This document shows, in pieces, positions 1 through 7,090 of a stretch of DNA of 11,999 bases (position 1 is its first letter; the number at the start of each line of letters is the position of its first letter). The notes under the pieces were generated by a model. That model was given only the letters and a program-made list of their open reading frames with translations, did no database searches and was not told the origin of the DNA. The stretch covers positions 1 through 11,999 of the forward strand of contig CAZWVT010000054.1 in the NCBI GenBank assembly GCA_964636665.1. Direction: 5' to 3'. The stretch comes from JAAYLC01 sp964636665. Lineage in GTDB: Bacteria > Bacteroidota > Bacteroidia > Flavobacteriales > Flavobacteriaceae. The position numbers and the translations under genes were made by a program.

Positions 1-1076
1 GCCAAGGCTTGCGTTTCTCCACGTGTAAAGATAGCAGAACCGTGAGTTGAAGGTAAATAATCGATTTCACACCAAATCGGACGAATTTCTGTTGTTTTAC
101 GACCGTCAAGACGCAAGCCTTCTTCCAATGTCAAATCGCGAATGGCTTCTTTTTCAGAATTACTGAAATACTTGCCTATCATTTTATTGTACTCCTCGAT
201 TTCCTCTTCTGTAAACGAAGCGAGTAATTCTTCTTTAATACCGGAAAATGCTTCTCTTCTGTCGTGTTTGCTGCTTGCAGATTTTGCAATTTCATAGATT
301 CTGTTATAAACAAAATCATGAATTCTCTTTTCTAATTCTTCATTTTTTGGTTCAGAATCGTATTCTCTTGTTGGTTTTCTTCCGACAGCATCAACCAAAC
401 GAAGTTGCGCTTGAATTTGAAGTTTGATGTGTTCATGAGCAAATTTGATAACCTCGACCATTTCTTCTTCGGAAATTTCATCCATTTCTCCTTCAACCAT
501 CATAACGGAATCTTCGGATGCTCCGATAACCATATCGATATCACTTTCTTTTAATTGAGAATGTGAAGGATTTACGATGAATTCGCCGTTAATTCGACCA
601 ACTCTAACTTCGGAAGTTGGACATTCAATTGGAATATCAGAAAGTTGAATTGCAGTTGATGCTGCAAGACCTGCCAATGAATCAGGCATAACTTCTTCAT
701 CATGACTCATTAATTGAATCATAATTTGGGTTTCGGCGTGATAATCTGAAGGAAATAATGGGCGAAGGACTCTGTCCACGATTCGCATGGTCAATACTTC
801 TCCATCACTGGGTCTTGCTTCTCTTTTAAAGAAACCTCCGGGATAACGTCCCGCTGCGGCAAATTTTTCTCTGTAATCAACTGTTAAGGGCAGGAAATCA
901 ACATCACTTTGTTCGTAATTGGAGACGACAGTGCAAAGCAACATAGCTTTTCCGCATCTTACAACTACAGAACCGTGAGCTTGTTTTGCAAGTTTTCCTG
1001 TTTCAATGGTAATTTTTCTTCCATCGCCGTGGTCTATGACCTCACTGTAAACTTTTGGTATCATTTTGTTTTTCAT
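1..1076 (-). CDS. pnp: Polyribonucleotide nucleotidyltransferase (PNPase), N-terminal half, cut by the window edge
   Basis: PNPase is a trimeric 3'-to-5' exoribonuclease that uses phosphate to degrade RNA and release nucleoside diphosphates. My translation of the minus strand gives 358 residues plus a partial codon with no stop, about half of the usual ~700-750. The first RNase PH-like core includes FLPLTVDYREKFAAAGRYPG (about residues 62-81) and RPSDGEVLTMR; the all-helical linker follows, then EEGLRLDGRK and, at residues 350-358, FTRGETQAL of the second RNase PH core. The KH and S1 domains lie outside the window. The ATG at 1076 follows AAAGGA at a short spacing of 3 nt; a second ATG at 1064 (starting MIPKV) matches what I recall as the usual flavobacterial N-terminus and is an alternative start. 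The gene lies downstream of rpsO as in many bacteria, but a terminator separates them. Identity is near certain; the exact start is less so. Confidence 0.97.
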   Translation of the reverse strand, partial: MKNKMIPKVYSEVIDHGDGRKITIETGKLAKQAHGSVVVRCGKAMLLCTVVSNYEQSDVDFLPLTVDYREKFAAAGRYPGGFFKREARPSDGEVLTMRIVDRVLRPLFPSDYHAETQIMIQLMSHDEEVMPDSLAGLAASTAIQLSDIPIECPTSEVRVGRINGEFIVNPSHSQLKESDIDMVIGASEDSVMMVEGEMDEISEEEMVEVIKFAHEHIKLQIQAQLRLVDAVGRKPTREYDSEPKNEELEKRIHDFVYNRIYEIAKSASSKHDRREAFSGIKEELLASFTEEEIEEYNKMIGKYFSNSEKEAIRDLTLEEGLRLDGRKTTEIRPIWCEIDYLPSTHGSAIFTRGETQAL

Positions 1077-1079
1077 TGT

Positions 1080-1097
1080 TCCTTTAATTAAAAAGGA
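1080..1097 (-). promoter_or_regulatory. Hairpin covering the pnp ribosome-binding site
   Basis: On the minus strand TCCTTT (1097-1092), a 6-nt AT loop (1091-1086) and AAAGGA (1085-1080) form a perfect 6-bp stem ending 3 nt before the pnp ATG. The upstream arm is part of ACCTCCTTT, which resembles the 3' end of 16S rRNA, while the downstream arm is the only Shine-Dalgarno-like motif near the start. The pairing is seen directly; a role in controlling translation is inference. Confidence 0.45.
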
Positions 1098-1193
1098 GGT
1101 TAATAAATTGATCTATTATAGACCTTGATTGTTGTGTTGTGTGTGGATGACCAATGAAAAACTTATGGGAGAACGCGCTTTTTTAATATCAGT

Positions 1194-1230
1194 AAAAAAA
1201 AGCGAAGATTTTAAAATTATCTTCGCTTTA
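1194..1230 (-). terminator. Rho-independent terminator downstream of rpsO
   Basis: Reading the minus strand, AAAGCGAAGAT (1229-1219) pairs perfectly over 11 bp with ATCTTCGCTTT (1209-1199) across a 9-nt loop, and the stem runs into a T tract (1200-1194). It begins about 10 nt after the rpsO stop codon. The orientation and U tract fit termination of rpsO transcription before pnp. Confidence 0.9.
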
Positions 1231-1238
1231 TAAAATTT

Positions 1239-1508
1239 TTATCTTCTCAATCCTAATTCTTTGACGATGGCACGATATCTCATAATATCTTTTTTCATCA
1301 AATAATCTAATAATGAGCGTCTTTTACCTACTAAACGAACAAGCGAACGTTCTGTGTTAAAATCTTTTTGATTTCTTTTTAGGTGGTCTGTCAAATGTTG
1401 GATTCGATAGGTAAATAAAGCTATCTGTCCTTCTGCAGAACCTGTGTTTTGTTTGGAATTTCCATGTTTTTCAAAAATTCCCTCTTTTACTTCTTTGGAT
1501 AAATACAT
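1239..1508 (-). CDS. rpsO: 30S ribosomal protein bS15
   Basis: bS15 is a primary binder of the central domain of 16S rRNA and helps form an intersubunit bridge. The 89-residue product has the family's standard length. The family signatures are visible: NTGSAEGQIALFTYRI (about residues 21-36), the LTDHLKRNQKDFNTERSL segment with the conserved HLK..KD pattern, then VGKRRSLLDYL and the C-terminal RYRAIVKELGLRR. The ATG at 1508 gives the expected MYLSKEVK start; there is no Shine-Dalgarno motif before it, which is normal in Bacteroidota. accD lies 107 bp upstream and pnp downstream, with a strong terminator in between. In several other phyla S15 represses its own mRNA through leader structures; the leader here contains an inverted repeat, listed separately. 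Confidence 0.98.
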   Translation of the reverse strand: MYLSKEVKEGIFEKHGNSKQNTGSAEGQIALFTYRIQHLTDHLKRNQKDFNTERSLVRLVGKRRSLLDYLMKKDIMRYRAIVKELGLRR

Positions 1509-1537
1509 GCCAATATTATTAAAATGATTTTTATGTA

Positions 1538-1560
1538 TTGATTACCGCTTTGATAATCAA
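1538..1560 (-). promoter_or_regulatory. Inverted repeat in the rpsO leader
   Basis: TTGATTA (1560-1554 on the minus strand) and TAATCAA (1544-1538) are perfect 7-bp complements separated by 9 nt. The hairpin lies 30 nt before the rpsO ATG and, if the -7-like element at 1566-1573 is real, very near the 5' end of the transcript. The repeat is seen directly. A role as a bS15-responsive leader or an mRNA-stabilising stem is speculation. Confidence 0.35.
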
Positions 1561-1565
1561 GTCGG

Positions 1566-1573
1566 CAAAATTA
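1566..1573 (-). promoter_or_regulatory. Candidate -7 element for rpsO
   Basis: The minus strand reads TAATTTTG, an exact match to the Bacteroidetes -7 consensus TAnnTTTG, about 58 nt before the rpsO start. I found no TTG at the expected 17-23 nt upstream, so the promoter call is weak. Confidence 0.3.
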
Positions 1574-1587
1574 CTAAAACTTATTTG

Positions 1588-1613
1588 TTATTTTCCGTTA
1601 TTGATGAAAATAA
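1588..1613 (-). terminator. AT-rich hairpin immediately after accD (weak terminator or processing site)
   Basis: Two nucleotides after the accD stop, TTATTTTC (1613-1606) and GAAAATAA (1595-1588) form a perfect 8-bp stem around a 10-nt loop. The stem is AT-rich and no clean U tract follows, so it is a poor intrinsic terminator. It may instead mark an mRNA 3' end between the fbaA-accD message and rpsO. Confidence 0.3.
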
Positions 1614-1615
1614 TT

Positions 1616-2497
1616 TTAAGCTTCTAAAATTTTTTTTCTCATCGGACGGTTTAAAACCAAATCTAAGTATAGATTAATTTTCTTTTTTAAATCTTTACGA
1701 TGGGTTATAAAGTCCAGAAATCCTTTTTCCAACAAAAATTCTGAAGTTTGAAAACCTTCCGGTAGTTCTTTTCCTGTTGTATCTCGCACCACACGCGGTC
1801 CGGCAAATCCGATTAACGCACCCGGTTCGGCTATATTGATATCGCCAATCATAGCAAAAGATGCCGTGGTTCCTCCAGTAGTCGGATCGGTACAAAGTGA
1901 GATGTAAGGTATTCCTGCATCGCTTAGTTGGGCAAGTTTTACACTTGTTTTTGCCAATTGCATCAATGAGAGTGCGGCTTCCATCATTCTGGCACCACCA
2001 CTTTTGGAGATTATCAATAAAGGAATTTTTTTCTTTAACGCATAATCCGCAGCTCTTGCAATTTTTTCACCGACAACCCCTCCCATAGATCCACCGATAA
2101 ATGCAAAATCCATGCACGCAATAACAATATCCTCGCCCATTGATTTTCCTACGCCTACCCGAATCGCATCTTTAAGTCCGGTTTTTTCAGACGCTTCTTT
2201 TAAACGATCGGTGTATTTCTTTTTATCAATAAAATCCAGTGTGTCTTTGGAGGTTAAGTTTTTGTCTAATTCTCTAAATTTATTATCGTCAAAAAGAATT
2301 TCAAAATACTCTTTACTCCCAATGCGTACATGGTAATCATCTTCAGGGCTGACATAGAAATTTTCTGCCAATTCCTCGCTGTCAACTATTTTTCCTGTCG
2401 GAGATTTGTACCACAATCCTTTTGGCACGTCTTTTTTTTGTTCGGTGGGAGTTTGAATTCCTTTCTTTGTTCTTTTAAACCAAGGGATCATAGGCAT
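1616..2497 (-). CDS. accD: Acetyl-CoA carboxylase carboxyltransferase subunit beta, zinc-ribbon cysteines absent
   Basis: AccD pairs with AccA to move the carboxyl group from biotin on AccB to acetyl-CoA, giving malonyl-CoA for fatty-acid synthesis. The 293-residue product aligns from memory with AccD throughout: KKDVPKGLWYKSP near the N-terminus, GGSMGGVVGEKIARA, ISKSGGARMMEAA, TDPTTGGTTASFAM and NIAEPGALIGFAGPRV of the crotonase-like carboxyltransferase fold. The usual N-terminal CxxC...CxxC zinc ribbon is missing: the four positions are S32, G35, S50 and D53, and the only two cysteines in the protein lie in the catalytic core. The start at 2497 gives MPMIPWFKR; the second ATG at 2491 (MIPWFKR) is equally possible. 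fbaA ends 35 bp upstream, so the two are probably cotranscribed. Confidence 0.96.
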   Translation of the reverse strand: MPMIPWFKRTKKGIQTPTEQKKDVPKGLWYKSPTGKIVDSEELAENFYVSPEDDYHVRIGSKEYFEILFDDNKFRELDKNLTSKDTLDFIDKKKYTDRLKEASEKTGLKDAIRVGVGKSMGEDIVIACMDFAFIGGSMGGVVGEKIARAADYALKKKIPLLIISKSGGARMMEAALSLMQLAKTSVKLAQLSDAGIPYISLCTDPTTGGTTASFAMIGDINIAEPGALIGFAGPRVVRDTTGKELPEGFQTSEFLLEKGFLDFITHRKDLKKKINLYLDLVLNRPMRKKILEA

Positions 2498-2532
2498 AGG
2501 GGACTATTTTATGATGTTAATGAATCACTTAA

Positions 2533-3603
2533 TTAACCAAGCGTATTTATATTATTTAAATCCTTAAAAGCTTCTTCCAGTCGGGTTTTAAAAGTTTTTT
2601 CACCTTCACGAAGCCATACGCGAGGATCGTAGTATTTTTTATTAGGTAAATCTTCACCTTCCGGATTTCCGATTTGTGTTTTTATATAAGCTTCATTTTT
2701 AAGAACATAATCTCGGACGCCTTCAGTAAAGGCAAATTGCAAATCGGTATCGATATTCATTTTTACCACTCCGTAACTGATGGCTTCACGAATTTCTTCA
2801 ACAGACGAACCACTTCCTCCGTGAAAGACAAAATCAATGGGATTATCAGCGGTATTAAACTTCTTTTGAACGTATTCTTGAGAGTTTTTCAGAATAATGG
2901 GAGTTAATTTAACATTCCCCGGTTTATAAACTCCGTGAACATTTCCAAAGGCTGCGGCAATCGTAAATTGATCGCTTACTTTCATCAATTCTTCGTACGC
3001 ATAAGCTACTTCATCGGGTTGGGTATAAAGTCTGGAAGAATCGACATCGGTATTGTCAACGCCATCTTCTTCTCCTCCGGTAATTCCCAATTCAATTTCC
3101 AAAGTCATTCCCATTTTGGACATGCGTTCAAGATATTTTTTAGAAATTTCTATGTTGTGTTCCACGGTTTCTTCCGAAAGATCGAGCATGTGAGAACTGT
3201 ACAATGGTTTTCCGGTTTCTTTATAGAATTTTTCTCCGGCATCCAAAAGTCCATCTATCCAAGGCAAAAGTTTTTTCGCACAGTGGTCGGTATGTAAAAT
3301 TACAGTTGCACCATAAGCTTCTGCCAATTCATGAATGTGTTTTGCACCGGCGATTCCACCTGCTATGGCTGCTTTTTGGGCGGTATTGGACAAGCCTTTT
3401 CCTGCATTAAATTGTGAGCCTCCATTAGAAAACTGAATAATAACAGGCGCATTTAAAGCCACAGCTGTTTCCATTACAGTATTGATAGAATTTGAACCTA
3501 CAACATTGACCGCAGGCATAGCAAATCCCTTTTCTTTGGCCAACTGATGAATTTTTTGAACTTCTCTTCCTGTTGCTACACCAGATTTAATTCCGTGATT
3601 CAT
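2533..3603 (-). CDS. fbaA: Class II fructose-1,6-bisphosphate aldolase (FbaA type)
   Basis: This zinc-dependent enzyme reversibly cleaves fructose 1,6-bisphosphate to dihydroxyacetone phosphate and glyceraldehyde 3-phosphate in glycolysis and gluconeogenesis. At 356 residues it is close to the 359 of E. coli FbaA and is collinear with it. Visible signatures are QFSNGG (57-62), ILHTDHCAKKLLPWIDGLLD (102-121) with D106 and zinc ligand H107, MTLEIELGITGGEEDGVDN (166-184), AFGNVHGVYKPGNV with ligand H223, FVFHGGSGS with ligand H261, MNIDTD, and the C-terminal PNKKYYDPRVWLR. The ATG at 3603 fits the family start; no Shine-Dalgarno motif precedes it. accD follows after 35 bp and tamL ends 110 bp upstream. 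No defect is visible. Confidence 0.98.
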   Translation of the reverse strand: MNHGIKSGVATGREVQKIHQLAKEKGFAMPAVNVVGSNSINTVMETAVALNAPVIIQFSNGGSQFNAGKGLSNTAQKAAIAGGIAGAKHIHELAEAYGATVILHTDHCAKKLLPWIDGLLDAGEKFYKETGKPLYSSHMLDLSEETVEHNIEISKKYLERMSKMGMTLEIELGITGGEEDGVDNTDVDSSRLYTQPDEVAYAYEELMKVSDQFTIAAAFGNVHGVYKPGNVKLTPIILKNSQEYVQKKFNTADNPIDFVFHGGSGSSVEEIREAISYGVVKMNIDTDLQFAFTEGVRDYVLKNEAYIKTQIGNPEGEDLPNKKYYDPRVWLREGEKTFKTRLEEAFKDLNNINTLG

Positions 3604-3688
3604 AAATGTCGATATAAATTATTGATTTGAATTTAAAAAATTTATGTTATTTACCATAAAGGCTTTTCCAAACAACTTTTAAAGTTAG

Positions 3689-3720
3689 CAAAATTACGAA
3701 AATTTAATTGGTTTTAGAAA
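3689..3720 (-). promoter_or_regulatory. Candidate promoter for fbaA-accD
   Basis: The minus strand carries TAATTTTG (3696-3689), an exact TAnnTTTG match, with TTTC (one mismatch to TTTG) 20 nt upstream overlapping the end of tamL. This would start transcription roughly 80 nt before fbaA. It is a pattern match only. Confidence 0.35.
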
Positions 3721-6311
3721 GGATAGTTTATTCCGATGTTGTACACGGCATGTTTAAAATTGTATTCCTTAAACCACCTTTCTCCTTCGGATCTGGCCGG
3801 ATTATGAGTTTTGAATCCGATATCAAATCGCAAAACAAAAAATCCCCAATCGTATCTGAGGCCAAAACCGGTTGCCACAGCCATTTCTCTAAAATCTTCA
3901 AGCGAATTAAAAATTGAAGCTTCTTCGGTTATGTTGTTTTCCACGTCCCAAATATTTCCGCTGTCTATAAAAAGTGCTCCTTTAAATGAGCCTAATACGG
4001 TAAATCTGTATTCTAAATTTAAAGAAATTTTAAAGTTGGCTTCATTAAACTCATCTTTGTCCGAACTGCTTCCCGGACCCAAATCAAAAGCACGCCAACC
4101 GCGATTGTCATTGACACCGCCACCGAAATAACTGCGCGTAAACGGAATGCTGTTACTGTTGCCATAAGGAATTGCCAAACCTGTAAATCCGCGAAATGCC
4201 AAAATGTTGTTTTCATCAATTTCCCAATGTTTGATCAACTCGACTTCTCCTTTAATATATTGAGAATACGCAACATTGAATATTTCATAATTCCCATTGG
4301 AAGACCTTGAAGTTCCTGTCAGACTTGCCAGTCCTGTCAATGCGTTTCCGGCGGTTTCCAATTTTACTCGTGTGTGCGTAAAACTGTTGTCTTTTATATT
4401 TCTTCGCGTGTCTTTTACAAATGTAATGTTGGATGCAAAAATCAAATTGTTTTCTGTCAATCGCTTTTTTCGCTCATAGATATTATCAATGGCTTGCACA
4501 GGATTTCCGCCGTCCCAATATGGATCGATTATTCCATCGCGCACATCATCCATAAAACTTTCAGCTCCTTCGGGAATGGTTAAATAAATAAACTGATTGT
4601 CGTCCATAGTATAATAATCCGGATCTACGGAACCTTGGTTGGTAAGTTCAGTTTGCCTTGCAATTACATTCAACTGATTGTAACTGTTCTGGTAAACATT
4701 AAAATAATTTTCACGATTCAAATTTCGAACGTATTGTAGATTGAGTAAATCAACATAATAATTTACAGTTCGCGAAGGTTTCCAATTGTACGTCAAAATT
4801 CCGTTTAATGTCCTCCGATCGAGTCCGATGTTGTTTTGCGAACTCATTCCCACTGAAAATGAAGTGTTTGGCGACATGTATTTCGGAATCCAACGTTGCG
4901 TATTAAATGGAAGTAGAATTCTGGGAAACGTCAATTTTGCATCTGCTCCCAATTCCGAGATATTAAAAAATTTATCACTTCGATTGGCAGCATCTTTAGA
5001 AGAACCAAAGCTTCCTCTTCCCGTAATTTGTAGAATCTCTGCACCTCTAAATACATTTTTAAACATCATATTCCCACTAAAACTAATCCCAAAATCCTGA
5101 ATTGTAGAGGTAAATGAGTCAAAATCCGCTCCGATGGTAAAAAGATCTTGTGGCGTCAGTAAAATCGTAGCATCCAACAGATAATCCGTAGTGTCATTTG
5201 ATTTCTCCGTATAAACGATGTTGGGATATTTAAATATCCGCAAATCGTTGAGCTGCCTGTATGTCAATGTGAGATCGATGTCTTTATACAAATCTCCGGG
5301 AGCTATGGAAATTGCATCTATCAATGCTTTGGGTCGATAACGCAATTTGTTGTAGCTGTAAATATCATAACCTTGATAACTTACAGAATCCTGAAACTGC
5401 ATATTTTGTGTGCTTGCCGTATAATCGGTTACAATTCTCACTTTGTCAATTTTATAAGCTTGAAAAGGAACTGAATAAGTTGAATCGGGAGTAACTATAT
5501 TTCGATTGGGAATGATATAACTGATATTGGCTTTGTGGTCTGTATTGATAGTATCTGCTTCAAAAATGACATAATCCTGATCAAAATGATACAAACCGGA
5601 ATTTCGTAGTAAAATCGTCAATCGATCGCGTTCATTTACAAAATCCGATGCATTGTATTGCTTCCTTGGTTTTATAAAACTGCGATGTAAATTTTGTCTG
5701 AAAATTGAATCTACTACCGGTGATTCGATGTTGTGATGTATGGTATCGCCTATTGTATAAGGTTTGTTGGTAATGACATTAAATGCGAGTTTGGCTCTTT
5801 TTTCTTTGTTTTTATTTGGAATGACTTGATGGGTAACTTCGTTGTTAAAATAGCCGTAACTCGAATACCAACGTTGAAGTCTTTCTTTTGATCGCATCGT
5901 TTTAAGATCGGAAATAATCACGGGTTCATCTCCGGATTTCATAAGCCATCTGTTGAATCCTGAATAAATGCTGTCCATTCCATCCACTTGTTTTTTCGAC
6001 AGAAATCGCACCAATCTATCTTCTCTGTATGGTTTTTTGTGCAACCAATTTTCAAAAGTTTCTTCGGGGTTTAAATCGGCTAAATTGTAAACGTGAAGAC
6101 CAAAAGGAATTCCGACAAATGGAATGGAAGGATTTGGTTTTTGTGAAAGTTGACTATAAACGCCGGCTTCGGAAATTCTTACACTATCTACATAAATAAT
6201 ATTTTCAGTGAGAAGAAATTGCTCATCCGGAACATATTTTACTGCATTACAAGATATAAACAAGCTTATGAATACAGAAATAAATGATATTTTTGTGAAG
6301 GTGTACTTCAA
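3714..6311 (-). CDS. tamL: TamL: lipoprotein TamA-like Omp85 outer-membrane assembly factor
   Basis: The 865-residue product has the plan of the Bacteroidetes TamA variant known as TamL, thought to work with TamB in outer-membrane biogenesis. A lipoprotein signal comes first: a short basic/polar start, a hydrophobic run (8-19) and the lipobox FISC with acceptor Cys21. POTRA-like periplasmic sequence fills roughly residues 25-400, including the TamL-like segment FNRWLMKSGDEPVI. A D15/Omp85 beta-barrel covers about 410-865, with alternating aromatic strands, an RGW at 737-739 that matches the conserved Omp85 loop-6 motif (usually RGF/RGY), and a terminal aromatic residue in NIGINYPF. The first codon is TTG (6311), preceded by TAAGG; an in-frame stop 15 nt upstream rules out a longer start, and the signal peptide supports this one. 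A good promoter match lies 26-60 nt upstream. BamA itself is less likely because of the lipobox. Confidence 0.88.
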   Translation of the reverse strand: MKYTFTKISFISVFISLFISCNAVKYVPDEQFLLTENIIYVDSVRISEAGVYSQLSQKPNPSIPFVGIPFGLHVYNLADLNPEETFENWLHKKPYREDRLVRFLSKKQVDGMDSIYSGFNRWLMKSGDEPVIISDLKTMRSKERLQRWYSSYGYFNNEVTHQVIPNKNKEKRAKLAFNVITNKPYTIGDTIHHNIESPVVDSIFRQNLHRSFIKPRKQYNASDFVNERDRLTILLRNSGLYHFDQDYVIFEADTINTDHKANISYIIPNRNIVTPDSTYSVPFQAYKIDKVRIVTDYTASTQNMQFQDSVSYQGYDIYSYNKLRYRPKALIDAISIAPGDLYKDIDLTLTYRQLNDLRIFKYPNIVYTEKSNDTTDYLLDATILLTPQDLFTIGADFDSFTSTIQDFGISFSGNMMFKNVFRGAEILQITGRGSFGSSKDAANRSDKFFNISELGADAKLTFPRILLPFNTQRWIPKYMSPNTSFSVGMSSQNNIGLDRRTLNGILTYNWKPSRTVNYYVDLLNLQYVRNLNRENYFNVYQNSYNQLNVIARQTELTNQGSVDPDYYTMDDNQFIYLTIPEGAESFMDDVRDGIIDPYWDGGNPVQAIDNIYERKKRLTENNLIFASNITFVKDTRRNIKDNSFTHTRVKLETAGNALTGLASLTGTSRSSNGNYEIFNVAYSQYIKGEVELIKHWEIDENNILAFRGFTGLAIPYGNSNSIPFTRSYFGGGVNDNRGWRAFDLGPGSSSDKDEFNEANFKISLNLEYRFTVLGSFKGALFIDSGNIWDVENNITEEASIFNSLEDFREMAVATGFGLRYDWGFFVLRFDIGFKTHNPARSEGERWFKEYNFKHAVYNIGINYPF

Positions 6312-6336
6312 GTGCGCCTTAGTTTATTTTGGGGTT

Positions 6337-6370
6337 CAAAAATAAGACATTTTGATTAGTAAGCGTCAAA
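6337..6370 (-). promoter_or_regulatory. Promoter for tamL (Bacteroidetes sigma-ABfr type)
   Basis: The minus strand reads TTTG (6370-6367), 22 nt, then TATTTTTG (6344-6337). Both elements match the TTG-N17-23-TAnnTTTG consensus exactly. The predicted transcript would start about 20 nt before the tamL TTG codon. The -33 element lies inside the first codons of the divergent methyltransferase gene. Confidence 0.6.
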
Positions 6371-7083
6371 CAAAGTTAATAACAAGTTTAAACAAGAAAA
6401 AGTATCGGGATGTCCATAATCTATTTGTGGCAGAGCGTCCGAAAGTCATTCGGGAATTGATTGCTGAAGGCCTGGAATTAATGGAACTTTTTACCACAAA
6501 CCCGTCGGATTGGGATTTTGCAAACCCGGTATCAATCTCAGCTTCTGATTTAAAGAAAATCAGCGCTTTAAAAACGCCCGACAATGCGCTTGCTGTTTTT
6601 AAAAAACCTGCTATTTCATCAGTTTCTGATTCAGGTTTGACTTTAGCCCTTGACAGTTTACGAGATCCCGGAAATTTAGGAACGCTCATTCGCCTGTGTG
6701 ACTGGTTTGGTGTCACAGACATCGTTTGCTCAAAGGATACGGCAGATTGTTTTAATCCCAAAGTAATTCAAGCAAGTATGGGATCCATTGCCCGTGTTCA
6801 AATTCATTATATGGATTTGGCTGAGTTTCTTCAAAAATCCAAACGTCCGATTTATGGCGGATTTATGGACGGAGCAAGTGTATATCAAACAAATTTGCCA
6901 AAAGACGGAATTCTTGTTTTAGGCAATGAAGCAAATGGCATTAGTACGGAAATCGAAAAATTAATTACCGAGCGTATCAGCATTCCACGTTTCGGCGAAA
7001 CAAAACGAACGGAAAGCTTGAATGTAGCCACTGCAGGCGCTATTTTTTTAAATGAATTTCGTCGAAATCACAATTCAGAATAA
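6352..7083 (+). CDS. TrmH/SpoU-family RNA 2'-O-methyltransferase
   Basis: A SAM-dependent SPOUT-fold methyltransferase of 243 residues that probably modifies the 2'-OH of a tRNA or rRNA nucleotide; the target cannot be read from the sequence. An N-terminal L30e-like substrate-binding region (about 1-95) contains KYRDVHNLFVAERPKVIREL. The catalytic domain carries all three SpoU motifs: DPGNLGTLIR (105-114, with the conserved N and R), VLGNEANGIS (189-198) and IPRFG...ESLNVATAGAI (211-231), where the chain knots to bind SAM. The start is TTG at 6352; the only other upstream codon before an in-frame TAA (6343-6345) is ATT, and ISKxQxKLI is a typical family start. The gene diverges from tamL over 40 bp and converges with porT over 7 bp. 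RlmB-like or TsnR-like identity is possible, so no symbol is given. Confidence 0.92.
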   Translation: MISKRQTKLITSLNKKKYRDVHNLFVAERPKVIRELIAEGLELMELFTTNPSDWDFANPVSISASDLKKISALKTPDNALAVFKKPAISSVSDSGLTLALDSLRDPGNLGTLIRLCDWFGVTDIVCSKDTADCFNPKVIQASMGSIARVQIHYMDLAEFLQKSKRPIYGGFMDGASVYQTNLPKDGILVLGNEANGISTEIEKLITERISIPRFGETKRTESLNVATAGAIFLNEFRRNHNSE

Positions 7084-7090
7084 TGTTCTT

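Noticed and set aside
1158..1165. TAAGTTTT as a -7 box for pnp
   Set aside because: One mismatch in the box and no TTG at 17-23 nt upstream.
2935..3297. 120-residue plus-strand open frame inside fbaA
   Set aside because: It is antisense to a highly conserved enzyme and encodes Phe/Ser/His-rich sequence typical of the complement of coding DNA.
3671..3686. Perfect AACTTT-T-AAAGTT palindrome between tamL and fbaA as a terminator
   Set aside because: A one-base centre cannot form a normal hairpin loop and no T tract follows; it could at most be an operator, and such AT palindromes arise by chance here.
6366..6761. 131-residue minus-strand open frame inside the RNA methyltransferase gene
   Set aside because: It overlaps conserved SpoU motif coding on the other strand and resembles no protein I know.
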